Source of the DNA: an uncultured Rickettsiales bacterium
GTDB taxonomy: Bacteria; Pseudomonadota; Alphaproteobacteria; Rickettsiales; Deianiraeaceae
DNA: 6,918 nucleotides
Direction: 5' to 3'
Assembly (NCBI GenBank): GCA_937906355.1
Contig: CALCWF010000093.1
Coordinates: forward strand, 1-6,918
Positions within the stretch are counted from its first letter, which is position 1. Every line of letters begins with the position of its first letter. This document shows, one piece after another, positions 1-5,713 of this stretch. Below the pieces are notes generated by a model, which made no database searches, was not told the DNA's origin, and saw only the letters and a list, made by a program, of their open reading frames with translations. Both the position numbers and the translations under genes were made by a program.

Positions 1-322
1 TGAATTCTTCTCTTGGCATTTCGTGAGCTTTTTTGTTGAACTTCTTTTCAACATATCTTTCTGTTGGAAGCCCATTGTCATCAAACCCAAGTGGAAAATA
101 AACATTTTCACCCTTCATTCTGTGATGACGAGCAACAGTTTCAATGTGCATATAAGAAGACAAGTGTCCCATATGTATTTTTCCGTTAACTGTTGGAGGT
201 GGAGTGTCAATTGAATATGTTTTTTTGTTTGAATCTTTGTCAAATTTGTAAATATCTTTTTCTTGCCAATAATCTTGCCATTTTTTTTCACAATCTAAAA
301 AATTATATTTTTTGTCTAGCAT
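1..322 (-). CDS. valS: Valyl-tRNA synthetase, N-terminal fragment (runs off the window)
   Basis: This is the first ~107 residues of a class I aminoacyl-tRNA synthetase that charges tRNA-Val in the cytoplasm. The reverse strand reads from ATG at 322-320 to the window edge without a stop. Seen directly: the ATP-binding HIGH signature as HMGH (residues 50-53) inside TPPPTVNGKIHMGH, followed by PLGFDDNGLPTER (about 77-89). The PPP-x-V-x-G-x-(I/L)-HMGH arrangement is typical of ValRS. The DDNGLPTER block matches the archaeal-like ValRS of Rickettsia and relatives, in contrast to the TDHAG block of E. coli. The start is supported by AGGAG at 333-329, six A residues before the ATG. The editing, catalytic KMSKS and anticodon-binding parts lie outside the window. 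IleRS and LeuRS share the HIGH region, but the flanking residues fit ValRS better. Confidence 0.92.
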   Translation of the reverse strand, partial: MLDKKYNFLDCEKKWQDYWQEKDIYKFDKDSNKKTYSIDTPPPTVNGKIHMGHLSSYMHIETVARHHRMKGENVYFPLGFDDNGLPTERYVEKKFNKKAHEMPREEF

Positions 323-349
323 TTTTTTCTCCTAAAATAAACAAGTATA

Positions 350-378
350 AATATATATTACTAAAATATATTTGTCAA
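350..378 (-). promoter_or_regulatory. sigma70-type promoter of valS
   Basis: On the minus strand a perfect TTGACA (378-373) is followed by a 17-nt spacer and TATATT (355-350, five of six matches to TATAAT). The predicted transcript start near 343 gives a leader of about 20 nt containing the AGGAG ribosome site. This is the best-formed promoter in the window. Confidence 0.7.
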
Positions 379-409
379 TAAATATAAATAGACGAATGGT
401 AATTATGTA

Positions 410-439
410 TTTACTTTATATCTATTTAACTGGTAAAAA
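410..439 (+). promoter_or_regulatory. Weak candidate promoter for the GIY-YIG nuclease gene
   Basis: TTTACT (410-415) is followed after 18 nt by TAAAAA (434-439), which is preceded by TG at 431-432 as in an extended -10 (TGgTAAAAA). Each box matches only four of six consensus bases in very AT-rich DNA, so this could be chance. No better plus-strand promoter was seen between valS and the nuclease gene. Confidence 0.22.
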
Positions 440-460
440 GATACTTGAAAAATAAGACAA

Positions 461-476
461 CCGTATTTCCGTATTA
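461..476 (+). repeat. Tandem 8-bp repeat directly upstream of the nuclease start
   Basis: CCGTATTT (461-468) is followed immediately by CCGTATTA (469-476), a 7-of-8 direct repeat ending four bases before the ATG at 480. It sits where an SD would be expected and could be a repressor or control-protein site. It is short enough to be coincidental. Confidence 0.35.
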
Positions 477-479
477 AAC

Positions 480-1196
480 ATGCCAAATCAAATTGATAAC
501 AAGCATTTATTATCTTTATGCAATTTCATAAATAATGTCTATATCAGCAAATCTGGAATTGATTATATAAATGCATTAAAACAAGTTTTTCAGTTAGACA
601 ATAGAAATGATACACCATTTCTTAAAGAAGATATAGTAAAACAACCAACATTACAAGATTTTAGTTTTGAAGGTAAAAATGATTATCAATTTATTTGTAA
701 ATTAAAGGCAGAACCAATGGTTATTGATTTGAATAATGCTAACAATAGAACAAAAGGAAGAAAAAACGAGAAAATTATTGCCTATGATTTTGTTAATCAA
801 ATAGCGAAAAATATTTTTTATAAATCTCTCGGAGTGTCCTATTTAATAACATCTATTGTTAATAAAAAAGAACATATTATAAAAATAGGGCAATCAAGAA
901 CGGCTTTCAAACAACGTCTTGCTTCTTATAACTGTGGTGTTGTCTATAATTGGCGGACAGCCTCGACAACTAATATTAAAATGCTTCAATCAATGTTGGC
1001 TACAAGATTGGAATATAGGTTATACATTTATGATTGTAGTAATGAACCATATATTTTAGATTGGCATGGAGAAAAATCGATTCCATTTTCATCTCCAAAA
1101 TCACTTGCCGTTGAAGATATTATGATTAAAAAATTTAAAGAACAATTTAATCATCCACCATTGGCAAATATACAATCTAATGCAACTGAAATCTAA
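480..1196 (+). CDS. Putative type II restriction endonuclease with GIY-YIG domain
   Basis: Predicted DNA-cleaving partner of the adjacent methyltransferase. The 238-residue protein has an uncharacterised N-terminal region (about 1-115) and a C-terminal GIY-YIG-like nuclease domain (about 117-230). Visible family features in order: GVSYLI (118-123, the GIY element, Tyr121), IIKIGQS (133-139, the YIG element, Gly137), a conserved-type arginine in FKQRLASYN (Arg146), a predicted metal-binding glutamate in AVEDIMIKKF (Glu212), and a following N-H-P-P-L segment. GIY-YIG restriction enzymes such as Eco29kI and Hpy188I are known, but I do not recognise a specific relative or a target site. Upstream of ATG 480 there is no SD (ATTAAAC). 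The stop TAA overlaps the end of the convergent methyltransferase gene by 4 bp, which supports a functional pair. Base composition is very AT-rich, unlike tuf, suggesting acquisition. A GIY-YIG homing or repair nuclease is the alternative, but the neighbour argues for restriction. Confidence 0.75.
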   Translation: MPNQIDNKHLLSLCNFINNVYISKSGIDYINALKQVFQLDNRNDTPFLKEDIVKQPTLQDFSFEGKNDYQFICKLKAEPMVIDLNNANNRTKGRKNEKIIAYDFVNQIAKNIFYKSLGVSYLITSIVNKKEHIIKIGQSRTAFKQRLASYNCGVVYNWRTASTTNIKMLQSMLATRLEYRLYIYDCSNEPYILDWHGEKSIPFSSPKSLAVEDIMIKKFKEQFNHPPLANIQSNATEI

Positions 1197-2509
1197 TATC
1201 TAATTTTTGGTGCTATTTGTTTAATGACGTTATTTTCATTTTTATTAAAACAGTTTTGATTGAATGAAAAATTGATATGTTTTAATACTAGTATGTTGTT
1301 AAAATTTCCATATCGTGTTAAATGAACTAAAATTTTTATCCAATCTTGTTTTAACTTGTTTTTGAATAATATTGCTTGTTCCCGCGTGTCAAACGCAAAA
1401 TAACCAACTGATTGTGTTGTATTTACATTATGTTCTATATAAGGAATAAAATAACAAGATAAAGGAATAATAACAATCCATTTATCATAAATATCTTGTT
1501 TAATTATTGCATACCTTGTTTTTTTAGGTGTATGTATAGTTTTATATTTAAAAATACTATCTTGTGTATCATTTAACAAGTTTTTTTTTGTAAAATTGTG
1601 TAAATCGCATCTATAATGAAAATTGTTGTTTGTTTCCATAATAGTTTTCGTAATTATATCCAATATTGGTTGCGATAAATATAAGGGGATAAAATGTATA
1701 TTTTTATTAATATTTACATATTGAATATCTTTTATTAAATAGTTATTAAATATTTTTGTTGTATTATTAAACACGTTCTTTTGCCAAACAAAAATAGTAA
1801 ACGAAGAACCTACTTTTGGAAAGTATTTTTTAGCGTCATTATCTATAATAATAAAACTACCACAATTTAATAATTTTTTTAAAGTTGTATTGTTATTGTT
1901 ATAAGACATCCAGTTATTTGGAGTGATAAAGCACAAAAAACCATTATCATTTAATAAATCAATAGAATACTCTATAAATTTATTTGATAAACTTTTATTT
2001 TTATTTCCTCCACCAGAATAAGGAGGATTAGCGACTATTAAATCATATTTATCGAAAATATTAAAATAATCGTAATTGGAAATATGCTTTGGATTTAATA
2101 TTTTTTTACAATTTTCCAATCTTTTCTCATTTATGTCGTTAAAATAAATGTTATTTATATTTGTTTTGCATTGTAAATATGCACCAAAATTCCCATTACC
2201 ACAGCAAGGATCTAATACTTTAATGTTTTGATTACTCCAAAAATCATTTGGTATATAATCAATCATTGTTCTAACACATTCCATTGGGGTACATATATCG
2301 TCGTTTGTTTTGTAATGCGTCTTGTCGTTGTTTAAATAATCAAATATTGTAAAAATTTTGTTTCTTTGTGTTTGTTTGCAATATTTGTCTATATCGCAAG
2401 CAAATTCAAAATCATAATTTATATTTAATCTTTCGATGGTATGTTCAATAGTGCCGGTTCCAGAACAAATTGTGGCGAGTTTTGGCTTTTTCTTCCCGCT
2501 CTCTCTCAT
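1193..2509 (-). CDS. N6-adenine DNA methyltransferase of a type II restriction-modification system, with C5-methyltransferase-like N-terminus
   Basis: This 438-residue enzyme is predicted to methylate adenine in the recognition sequence using S-adenosylmethionine, protecting host DNA from the convergent nuclease. Seen: motif X-like TPMECV (74-79), SAM-binding motif I DPCCGNG (100-106), motif II-like FNDIN (123-127), and the catalytic NPPY (161-164) followed by a glycine-rich loop. The order, with a long C-terminal part (about 240-438) as likely target-recognition domain, suggests a gamma-type enzyme. Odd feature: residues 10-47 contain LATICSGTGTIE and FACDIDKY, which resemble motifs I and II of C5-cytosine methyltransferases; no PCQ catalytic motif follows. 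The start at 2509-2507 has no clear SD and an in-frame TAG lies two codons upstream. Internal starts would remove the C5-like part, and Met76 would begin just inside motif X. Strongly AT-rich, like its partner. The chemistry (N6-adenine versus N4-cytosine) is inferred from NPPY and is fairly safe. Confidence 0.9.
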   Translation of the reverse strand: MRESGKKKPKLATICSGTGTIEHTIERLNINYDFEFACDIDKYCKQTQRNKIFTIFDYLNNDKTHYKTNDDICTPMECVRTMIDYIPNDFWSNQNIKVLDPCCGNGNFGAYLQCKTNINNIYFNDINEKRLENCKKILNPKHISNYDYFNIFDKYDLIVANPPYSGGGNKNKSLSNKFIEYSIDLLNDNGFLCFITPNNWMSYNNNNTTLKKLLNCGSFIIIDNDAKKYFPKVGSSFTIFVWQKNVFNNTTKIFNNYLIKDIQYVNINKNIHFIPLYLSQPILDIITKTIMETNNNFHYRCDLHNFTKKNLLNDTQDSIFKYKTIHTPKKTRYAIIKQDIYDKWIVIIPLSCYFIPYIEHNVNTTQSVGYFAFDTREQAILFKNKLKQDWIKILVHLTRYGNFNNILVLKHINFSFNQNCFNKNENNVIKQIAPKIRY

Positions 2510-2532
2510 GCTCTATGGTGCAGAGAGGAAAA

Positions 2533-2561
2533 ATTAAAGTCTAATTGTTTTTATTACACAA
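2533..2561 (-). promoter_or_regulatory. Candidate promoter of the methyltransferase gene
   Basis: On the minus strand TTGTGT (2561-2556) is separated by 17 nt from TTTAAT (2538-2533, five of six matches). It would start transcription near 2526, giving a leader of about 17 nt before the ATG at 2509. The -35 box is only half consensus. Confidence 0.35.
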
Positions 2562-2604
2562 AATATACGTATCGTAAATGTAAATTATTAATAAGCGTGT
2601 TATA

Positions 2605-2629
2605 TATAATGTGTATATTATACATTATA
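2605..2629. repeat. Inverted repeat (possible operator) in the methyltransferase-tuf control region
   Basis: TATAATGT (2605-2612) and ACATTATA (2622-2629) are perfect 8-bp inverted arms around a 9-bp centre. Nested in the same place is TGTATA-T-TATACA (2612-2624). Each arm carries a TATAAT, one per strand, facing each other. An operator or overlapping -10 elements are possible; no convincing -35 box was found at 17 nt on either side. Confidence 0.4.
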
Positions 2630-2656
2630 ATTACTACAGCTACATACGTGGCTTTG

Positions 2657-2712
2657 ACGTAAGACGGGGACATAAGTTGTGTATCATCGATTTCGATATG
2701 ACAGTCTTATGT
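2657..2712 (+). other. Possible RNA hairpin or dyad upstream of tuf
   Basis: ACGTAAGAC (2657-2665) can pair with GTCTTATGT (2704-2712) through 9 bp including one G-U pair, enclosing a 38-nt loop. The loop contains the near-perfect palindrome ATCGA-TT-TCGAT (2686-2697). It could be a structured leader or protein-binding region if transcription starts upstream. No known riboswitch class is recognised. Confidence 0.25.
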
Positions 2713-2720
2713 TTTATAAT
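2691..2720 (+). promoter_or_regulatory. Candidate tuf promoter, distal
   Basis: A perfect TATAAT lies at 2715-2720, with a poor -35 candidate TTTCGA (2691-2696) 18 nt upstream. The transcript would start near 2727 and have a leader of about 83 nt with no SD. Confidence 0.3.
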
Positions 2721-2775
2721 CTTATATTTTTTAAAAATGTAAAAAAACTTGCAAATTATTTTATCATCATATTTT

Positions 2776-2801
2776 TTGACCGTGAATGTGTTTAATATAA
2801 T
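2776..2801 (+). promoter_or_regulatory. Candidate tuf promoter, proximal (near-leaderless)
   Basis: TTGACC (2776-2781) and TATAAT (2796-2801) are separated by only 14 nt, shorter than the usual 16-18. If used, transcription would begin at about 2808-2810, on top of the tuf ATG, which would fit the complete absence of an SD. The short spacer is the main argument against it. Confidence 0.25.
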
Positions 2802-2809
2802 TAATTTTT

Positions 2810-3997
2810 ATGGCAAAAGAGGCTTTTGATAGAAGTAAACCACACGTCAATATTGGTACGATTGGTCACGTGGATCATGGTAAAACGACGACGACAGCGG
2901 CTATTACAGCTGTGTTGGCGAAGAAAGGAATGGCCGAAAAGAAGGCTTATGACCAAATAGACGGTGCTCCTGAAGAAAAGGCTCGTGGTATAACTATTAA
3001 TACCGCTCACATTGAGTATGAAACGGAGAAGAGACACTATGCTCACGTTGACTGCCCAGGTCACGCCGACTATGTTAAGAACATGATTACAGGTGCGGCA
3101 CAAATGGACGGTGCTATCTTGGTTGTTAGTGCTGCCGATGGACCAATGCCTCAAACACGTGAACACATTTTGTTGGCTCGTCAAGTTGGCGTTCCTTACA
3201 TAGTTGTGTTCTTGAATAAAGTTGACTTAGTCGATGACGAGGAGATGGTGATGCTCGTTGAAGAGGAAGTTCGCGATTTATTGACTAAGTACGGCTTTGA
3301 TGGTGCAAAAGCTCCTATTGTAAAAGGTTCTGCTTTGAAAGCTTTAAATGGCGATGCGGATGGTGAAAAGGCAATTTTGGATTTAATGGCTGCAGTTGAT
3401 GAATTTATTCCAACACCTACGCGTGATGTAGATAAACCATTCTTGATGGCCGTTGAGGATGTATTTACGATTTCTGGTCGTGGCACTGTCGCGACGGGAC
3501 GTATTGAAAGAGGTATCGTCAAGTTGAACGAGGAAGTTGAATTGGTTGGTATTCATGAAGAGAGCAAGAAGACGGTTGTTACCGGTATTGAGATGTTCCG
3601 TAAGTCTCTTAATGAAGGTCAGGCTGGTGATAACGCTGGTTTGTTGCTACGCGGTGTAGACAAAAAAGACGTCGAGAGAGGTATGGTTATTGCCAAACCA
3701 GGTTCTGTTACGCCACATACAGAGTTTGAGGCCGAGATTTATGTTTTGAAAGAAGAAGAGGGTGGTCGACATACTCCATTCTTTACAAAGTATAGACCAC
3801 AATTCTATTTTAGAACGACCGACGTTACTGGTGCAGTTGAATTATTGAATGGCAAAGAGATGGCGATGCCTGGTGATAATTTAACAATTAAAGTTACATT
3901 GATCACACATATTGCGATGGAGCAAGGTTTACGTTTTGCTATTCGCGAGGGCGGTAGAACAGTCGCCTCAGGTGTTGTTGCAAAGATTATTAAATAA
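2810..3997 (+). CDS. tuf: Translation elongation factor Tu
   Basis: Complete 395-residue EF-Tu, the GTPase that delivers aminoacyl-tRNA to the ribosomal A site. Seen: P-loop GHVDHGKT (19-26), switch I with RGITIN (59-64, Thr62), DCPGH (81-85) containing the catalytic His85, NKVD (136-139) and SALK (174-177) for guanine recognition. The domain 2 and 3 signatures GRGTVATGRIERG, GGRHTPFF and FAIREGGRTV follow. Length is one residue more than E. coli EF-Tu by eye alignment, with the extra residue in domain 2. Minor oddities: GKTTTT where GKTTLT is usual, and LITHIAM where LI-x-PIAM is usual. The start matches the family N-terminus (AKE-x-F-x-R-x-KPHVN). No SD precedes it: the 19 bases before the ATG contain no G. 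Codon use and base composition are less AT-rich than in the restriction genes upstream. No clear terminator follows, so read-through into hflK is possible. Confidence 0.99.
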   Translation: MAKEAFDRSKPHVNIGTIGHVDHGKTTTTAAITAVLAKKGMAEKKAYDQIDGAPEEKARGITINTAHIEYETEKRHYAHVDCPGHADYVKNMITGAAQMDGAILVVSAADGPMPQTREHILLARQVGVPYIVVFLNKVDLVDDEEMVMLVEEEVRDLLTKYGFDGAKAPIVKGSALKALNGDADGEKAILDLMAAVDEFIPTPTRDVDKPFLMAVEDVFTISGRGTVATGRIERGIVKLNEEVELVGIHEESKKTVVTGIEMFRKSLNEGQAGDNAGLLLRGVDKKDVERGMVIAKPGSVTPHTEFEAEIYVLKEEEGGRHTPFFTKYRPQFYFRTTDVTGAVELLNGKEMAMPGDNLTIKVTLITHIAMEQGLRFAIREGGRTVASGVVAKIIK

Positions 3998-4000
3998 TCA

Positions 4001-4015
4001 TTGACAATCGGTCAA
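4001..4015. repeat. Short inverted repeat after tuf
   Basis: TTGAC (4001-4005), AATCG, GTCAA (4011-4015) form a perfect 5-bp dyad four bases after the tuf stop. It is not followed by a T-tract, so it is a poor terminator. The left arm plus A is a consensus -35 (TTGACA), but no -10 lies at the right distance. Confidence 0.3.
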
Positions 4016-4081
4016 GAGGAAGCAAATAGTTTGTAAGCAGGCTATAAGTCGACGAATTGTGGGTCGAACCGTTTTGGGATT

Positions 4082-4189
4082 ATGACGGGTAGGAGGCGTG
4101 GTGTCTTCTTTATGGAAGTTTTTATTTGTTTCCTCTGTATTTTGTCCAGTCGTTCTTGCGAAGAGATGGTATTAATTTCTTATAGATGA
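4082..4189 (+). CDS. Possible small hydrophobic ORF overlapping the hflK start
   Basis: ATG at 4082 opens 35 codons ending in TGA (4187-4189), which overlaps the hflK ATG as ATGA, a layout typical of translational coupling. The peptide starts MTGRRRG, has a hydrophobic stretch FFMEVFICFLCIL, and ends in SRSCEEMVLISYR. Its own SD is weak (GGGA two to three bases before the ATG). An internal in-frame ATG at 4112 lies 15 nt after AGGAGG (4091-4096). A competing reading uses GTG at 4101, four bases after that AGGAGG, and encodes a 24-residue signal-like peptide (SLWKFLFVSSVF core) ending at 4175, 10 nt before hflK. T-rich DNA encodes hydrophobic residues easily, so either could be spurious. Confidence 0.25.
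   Translation: MTGRRRGVFFMEVFICFLCILSSRSCEEMVLISYR
4091..4096 (+). promoter_or_regulatory. Strong ribosome-binding site without an obvious gene
   Basis: TAGGAGG (4090-4096) is the best SD in the window, yet hflK begins 90 nt further on. It may serve a GTG start at 4101 (4-nt spacing) or ATG 4112 (15-nt spacing), and so load ribosomes that continue to hflK, which has no SD of its own. Confidence 0.35.
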
Positions 4190-5505
4190 CAAAAGATAAT
4201 CCGTGGGATGAACTTGGCGACAGTGCCGACAAAAAGAAATCGAGTACAGATAAGAAAAAGAAGTTTGTATCAGACTTTTTTAGCTCTAAGAAAAACTTTG
4301 ATTGCGACGACAACTATATAGATAGCGAAGATATAGAGGATGATGTTGACAACGAAAATGATGCAGATTCTTCAAAAATAGAAGAAGATTATAAACATAT
4401 AAACACAAGAAGCTGTAAAGATTCTAAAAGTGGCAAGACAAGCGGTTTTAAATGTTCCGACGACGAGAACGATACCTGTGAGTGTGATTTTATCAACTGT
4501 GTTAACAACTTTCTAAAAAAAACACCACTTAGTTTTAGAATAAAAAAAAACTTTCAGTTGTTCGTTGGTGTTGTATCTATAATTACCGTTTTGTGGTTGA
4601 TTAGTGGTTTTTATACCGTAAAACAAGAAGAGAGTGCAATTATCATGCGATTTGGTAAGTATGTTCGTGAAGAAAATGCCGGTCTGCATTATCATTTACC
4701 ATTTCCGATAGAGGAAGCCGTCAAAGAAGCTACAAGACGAGTTCGTGTTATTAAAATCGGTGGCGATGAAAGTGATATTAAAAATAAAGAGATCAGCGAA
4801 GGACTAGCTTTGACAGGAGATGAAAATATAGTAAATCTAGAACTTAACGTTCAATGGAGGATTGATGATTTGAAGAAATTTGTATTCAACGTTCGTGATA
4901 AGCAACAAACAATTTACGATGCAACGCAGAGTGCGATTCGTGAGGTTGTGAGTAAAAGAAAACTAGCTACAATATTAACATCTGGTAGAAGTGAGATCGA
5001 GGAAGAGGCAAAACAACTTTTGCAACAAATGCTAAATTCATATAACATGGGCGTCACGGTATTATTGGTACAGATGTTAAAGATAGATCCACCATCACAA
5101 GTTATTGACTCATTTAGAGACGTTCAGACGGCAAGAGTCGATAAAGAAAGTGAGATAAATAAAGCCTATAAATACAAGAACGATATTCTACCAAAGGTGC
5201 GCGGCGAAGCCGGGAAGATTATCGAAGATGCGCATGGTTATGCTACGTCAATCGTCAATCGTGCAAAAGGAGATGTATCGAGATTCAATCAAGTCTACGC
5301 ACAATATAAAAATGCTCCATTCATAACAAGAAAAAGAATGTATTTGGACGTGATGGAAGAACTGTTTAATGAAAACAAAATCACAATTGTTGATGAAAGT
5401 GTAAAGAATATTTTTCTAAGCAACAAAAACGATAATAAGGACGAAGGCGACAAACAAAAGGAGAAAGTCGTGTCGAATTCTGCGGTCATTGAAAACAACG
5501 AATAG
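4186..5505 (+). CDS. hflK: HflK-like SPFH/prohibitin-family membrane protein
   Basis: HflK normally forms a cage with HflC in the inner membrane and modulates the FtsH protease. The 439-residue protein begins TKDNPWDELG, keeping the NPW element of HflK. A cytoplasmic tail (about 11-115) is rich in Asp, Glu, Lys and Ser. One transmembrane segment lies at about 123-143. The SPFH domain starts at YTVKQEESAIIMRFGKY (143-159) and continues through GLHYHLPFPIEE, LTGDENIVNLELNVQWRI (209-226) and DPPSQVIDSFRDVQ (301-314). A helical coiled-coil region leads to the conserved RFNQVYAQYKNAP (366-378), then a charged, probably disordered tail (412-439). The start is fixed by an in-frame TAG immediately before the ATG; no SD is present and the ATGA overlap with a small upstream ORF may matter. 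Odd points: six cysteines in the tail (40, 77, 90, 98, 100, 105) and no hflC directly downstream. Confidence 0.95.
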   Translation: MTKDNPWDELGDSADKKKSSTDKKKKFVSDFFSSKKNFDCDDNYIDSEDIEDDVDNENDADSSKIEEDYKHINTRSCKDSKSGKTSGFKCSDDENDTCECDFINCVNNFLKKTPLSFRIKKNFQLFVGVVSIITVLWLISGFYTVKQEESAIIMRFGKYVREENAGLHYHLPFPIEEAVKEATRRVRVIKIGGDESDIKNKEISEGLALTGDENIVNLELNVQWRIDDLKKFVFNVRDKQQTIYDATQSAIREVVSKRKLATILTSGRSEIEEEAKQLLQQMLNSYNMGVTVLLVQMLKIDPPSQVIDSFRDVQTARVDKESEINKAYKYKNDILPKVRGEAGKIIEDAHGYATSIVNRAKGDVSRFNQVYAQYKNAPFITRKRMYLDVMEELFNENKITIVDESVKNIFLSNKNDNKDEGDKQKEKVVSNSAVIENNE

Positions 5506-5507
5506 CG

Positions 5508-5525
5508 AAGAATAATAAAATTCTT
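5508..5525 (+). terminator. Weak AT-rich hairpin after hflK
   Basis: AAGAAT (5508-5513) pairs with ATTCTT (5520-5525) across a 6-nt loop, three bases after the hflK stop. The stem has one G-C pair per arm and no T-tract, so it is at best a poor terminator or an mRNA 3'-end stabiliser. A related hairpin AGAAT-AATA-ATTCT lies at 5565-5578. Confidence 0.25.
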
Positions 5526-5597
5526 ACATCATGTTTTTCAATTTTGTCATAGAATATAACTTTTAGAATAATAATTCTTTCATCATCTATAAAATAG

Positions 5598-5603
5598 TAT
5601 AAT
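5598..5603 (+). promoter_or_regulatory. Isolated -10 element upstream of the 5714 gene
   Basis: A perfect TATAAT at 5598-5603 would start a transcript near 5610 with a leader of about 100 nt. The hexamer 17 nt upstream (TTCTTT, 5575-5580) is a poor -35 box. A separate consensus TTGACA at 5677-5682 has no -10 at the right spacing. Confidence 0.22.
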
Positions 5604-5667
5604 CTAAACTAACAAAATGCATTCAAAAAAACAAAAGAAAGCGTTATTCACAAATCGATAAAAGTCG

Positions 5668-5681
5668 GTCAATTACTTGAC
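5668..5681. repeat. Short inverted repeat upstream of the 5714 gene
   Basis: GTCAA (5668-5672), TTAC, TTGAC (5677-5681) form a perfect 5-bp dyad. The left arm lies in TCGGTCAA, which also occurs at 4008-4015; the core CGGTCAA occurs in reverse complement at 2776-2782 before tuf. It may be a shared operator or chance. Confidence 0.28.
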
Positions 5682-5713
5682 AAATAAAAGCTCCGCCCCC
5701 ATGAAGGGTTATT

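Noticed and set aside
23..381. Plus-strand open frames over valS
   Set aside because: They are antisense to a clear ValRS reading and have no family resemblance.
1193..2509. Complete C5-cytosine methyltransferase
   Set aside because: Only motif I/II-like elements occur at the N-terminus; the PCQ and later C5 motifs are absent and the NPPY catalytic motif is present.
2801..3522. Two open minus-strand frames inside tuf (127 and 108 codons)
   Set aside because: They lie entirely opposite the EF-Tu gene, have no recognisable protein features, and are typical shadows of a strongly biased gene.
4015..4105. A tRNA after tuf (GTGGGTCGAACC resembles a T-arm; tRNA-Trp often follows tuf in alphaproteobacteria)
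   Set aside because: The T-loop is one base short of GTTCGAA form, no matching acceptor stem or anticodon arm could be folded, and no CCA end is present.
5688..5708. Hairpin hiding the SD of the 5714 gene (CCC at 5698-5700 with GGG at 5706-5708)
   Set aside because: Only three base pairs form across a 5-nt loop, too weak to claim regulation.
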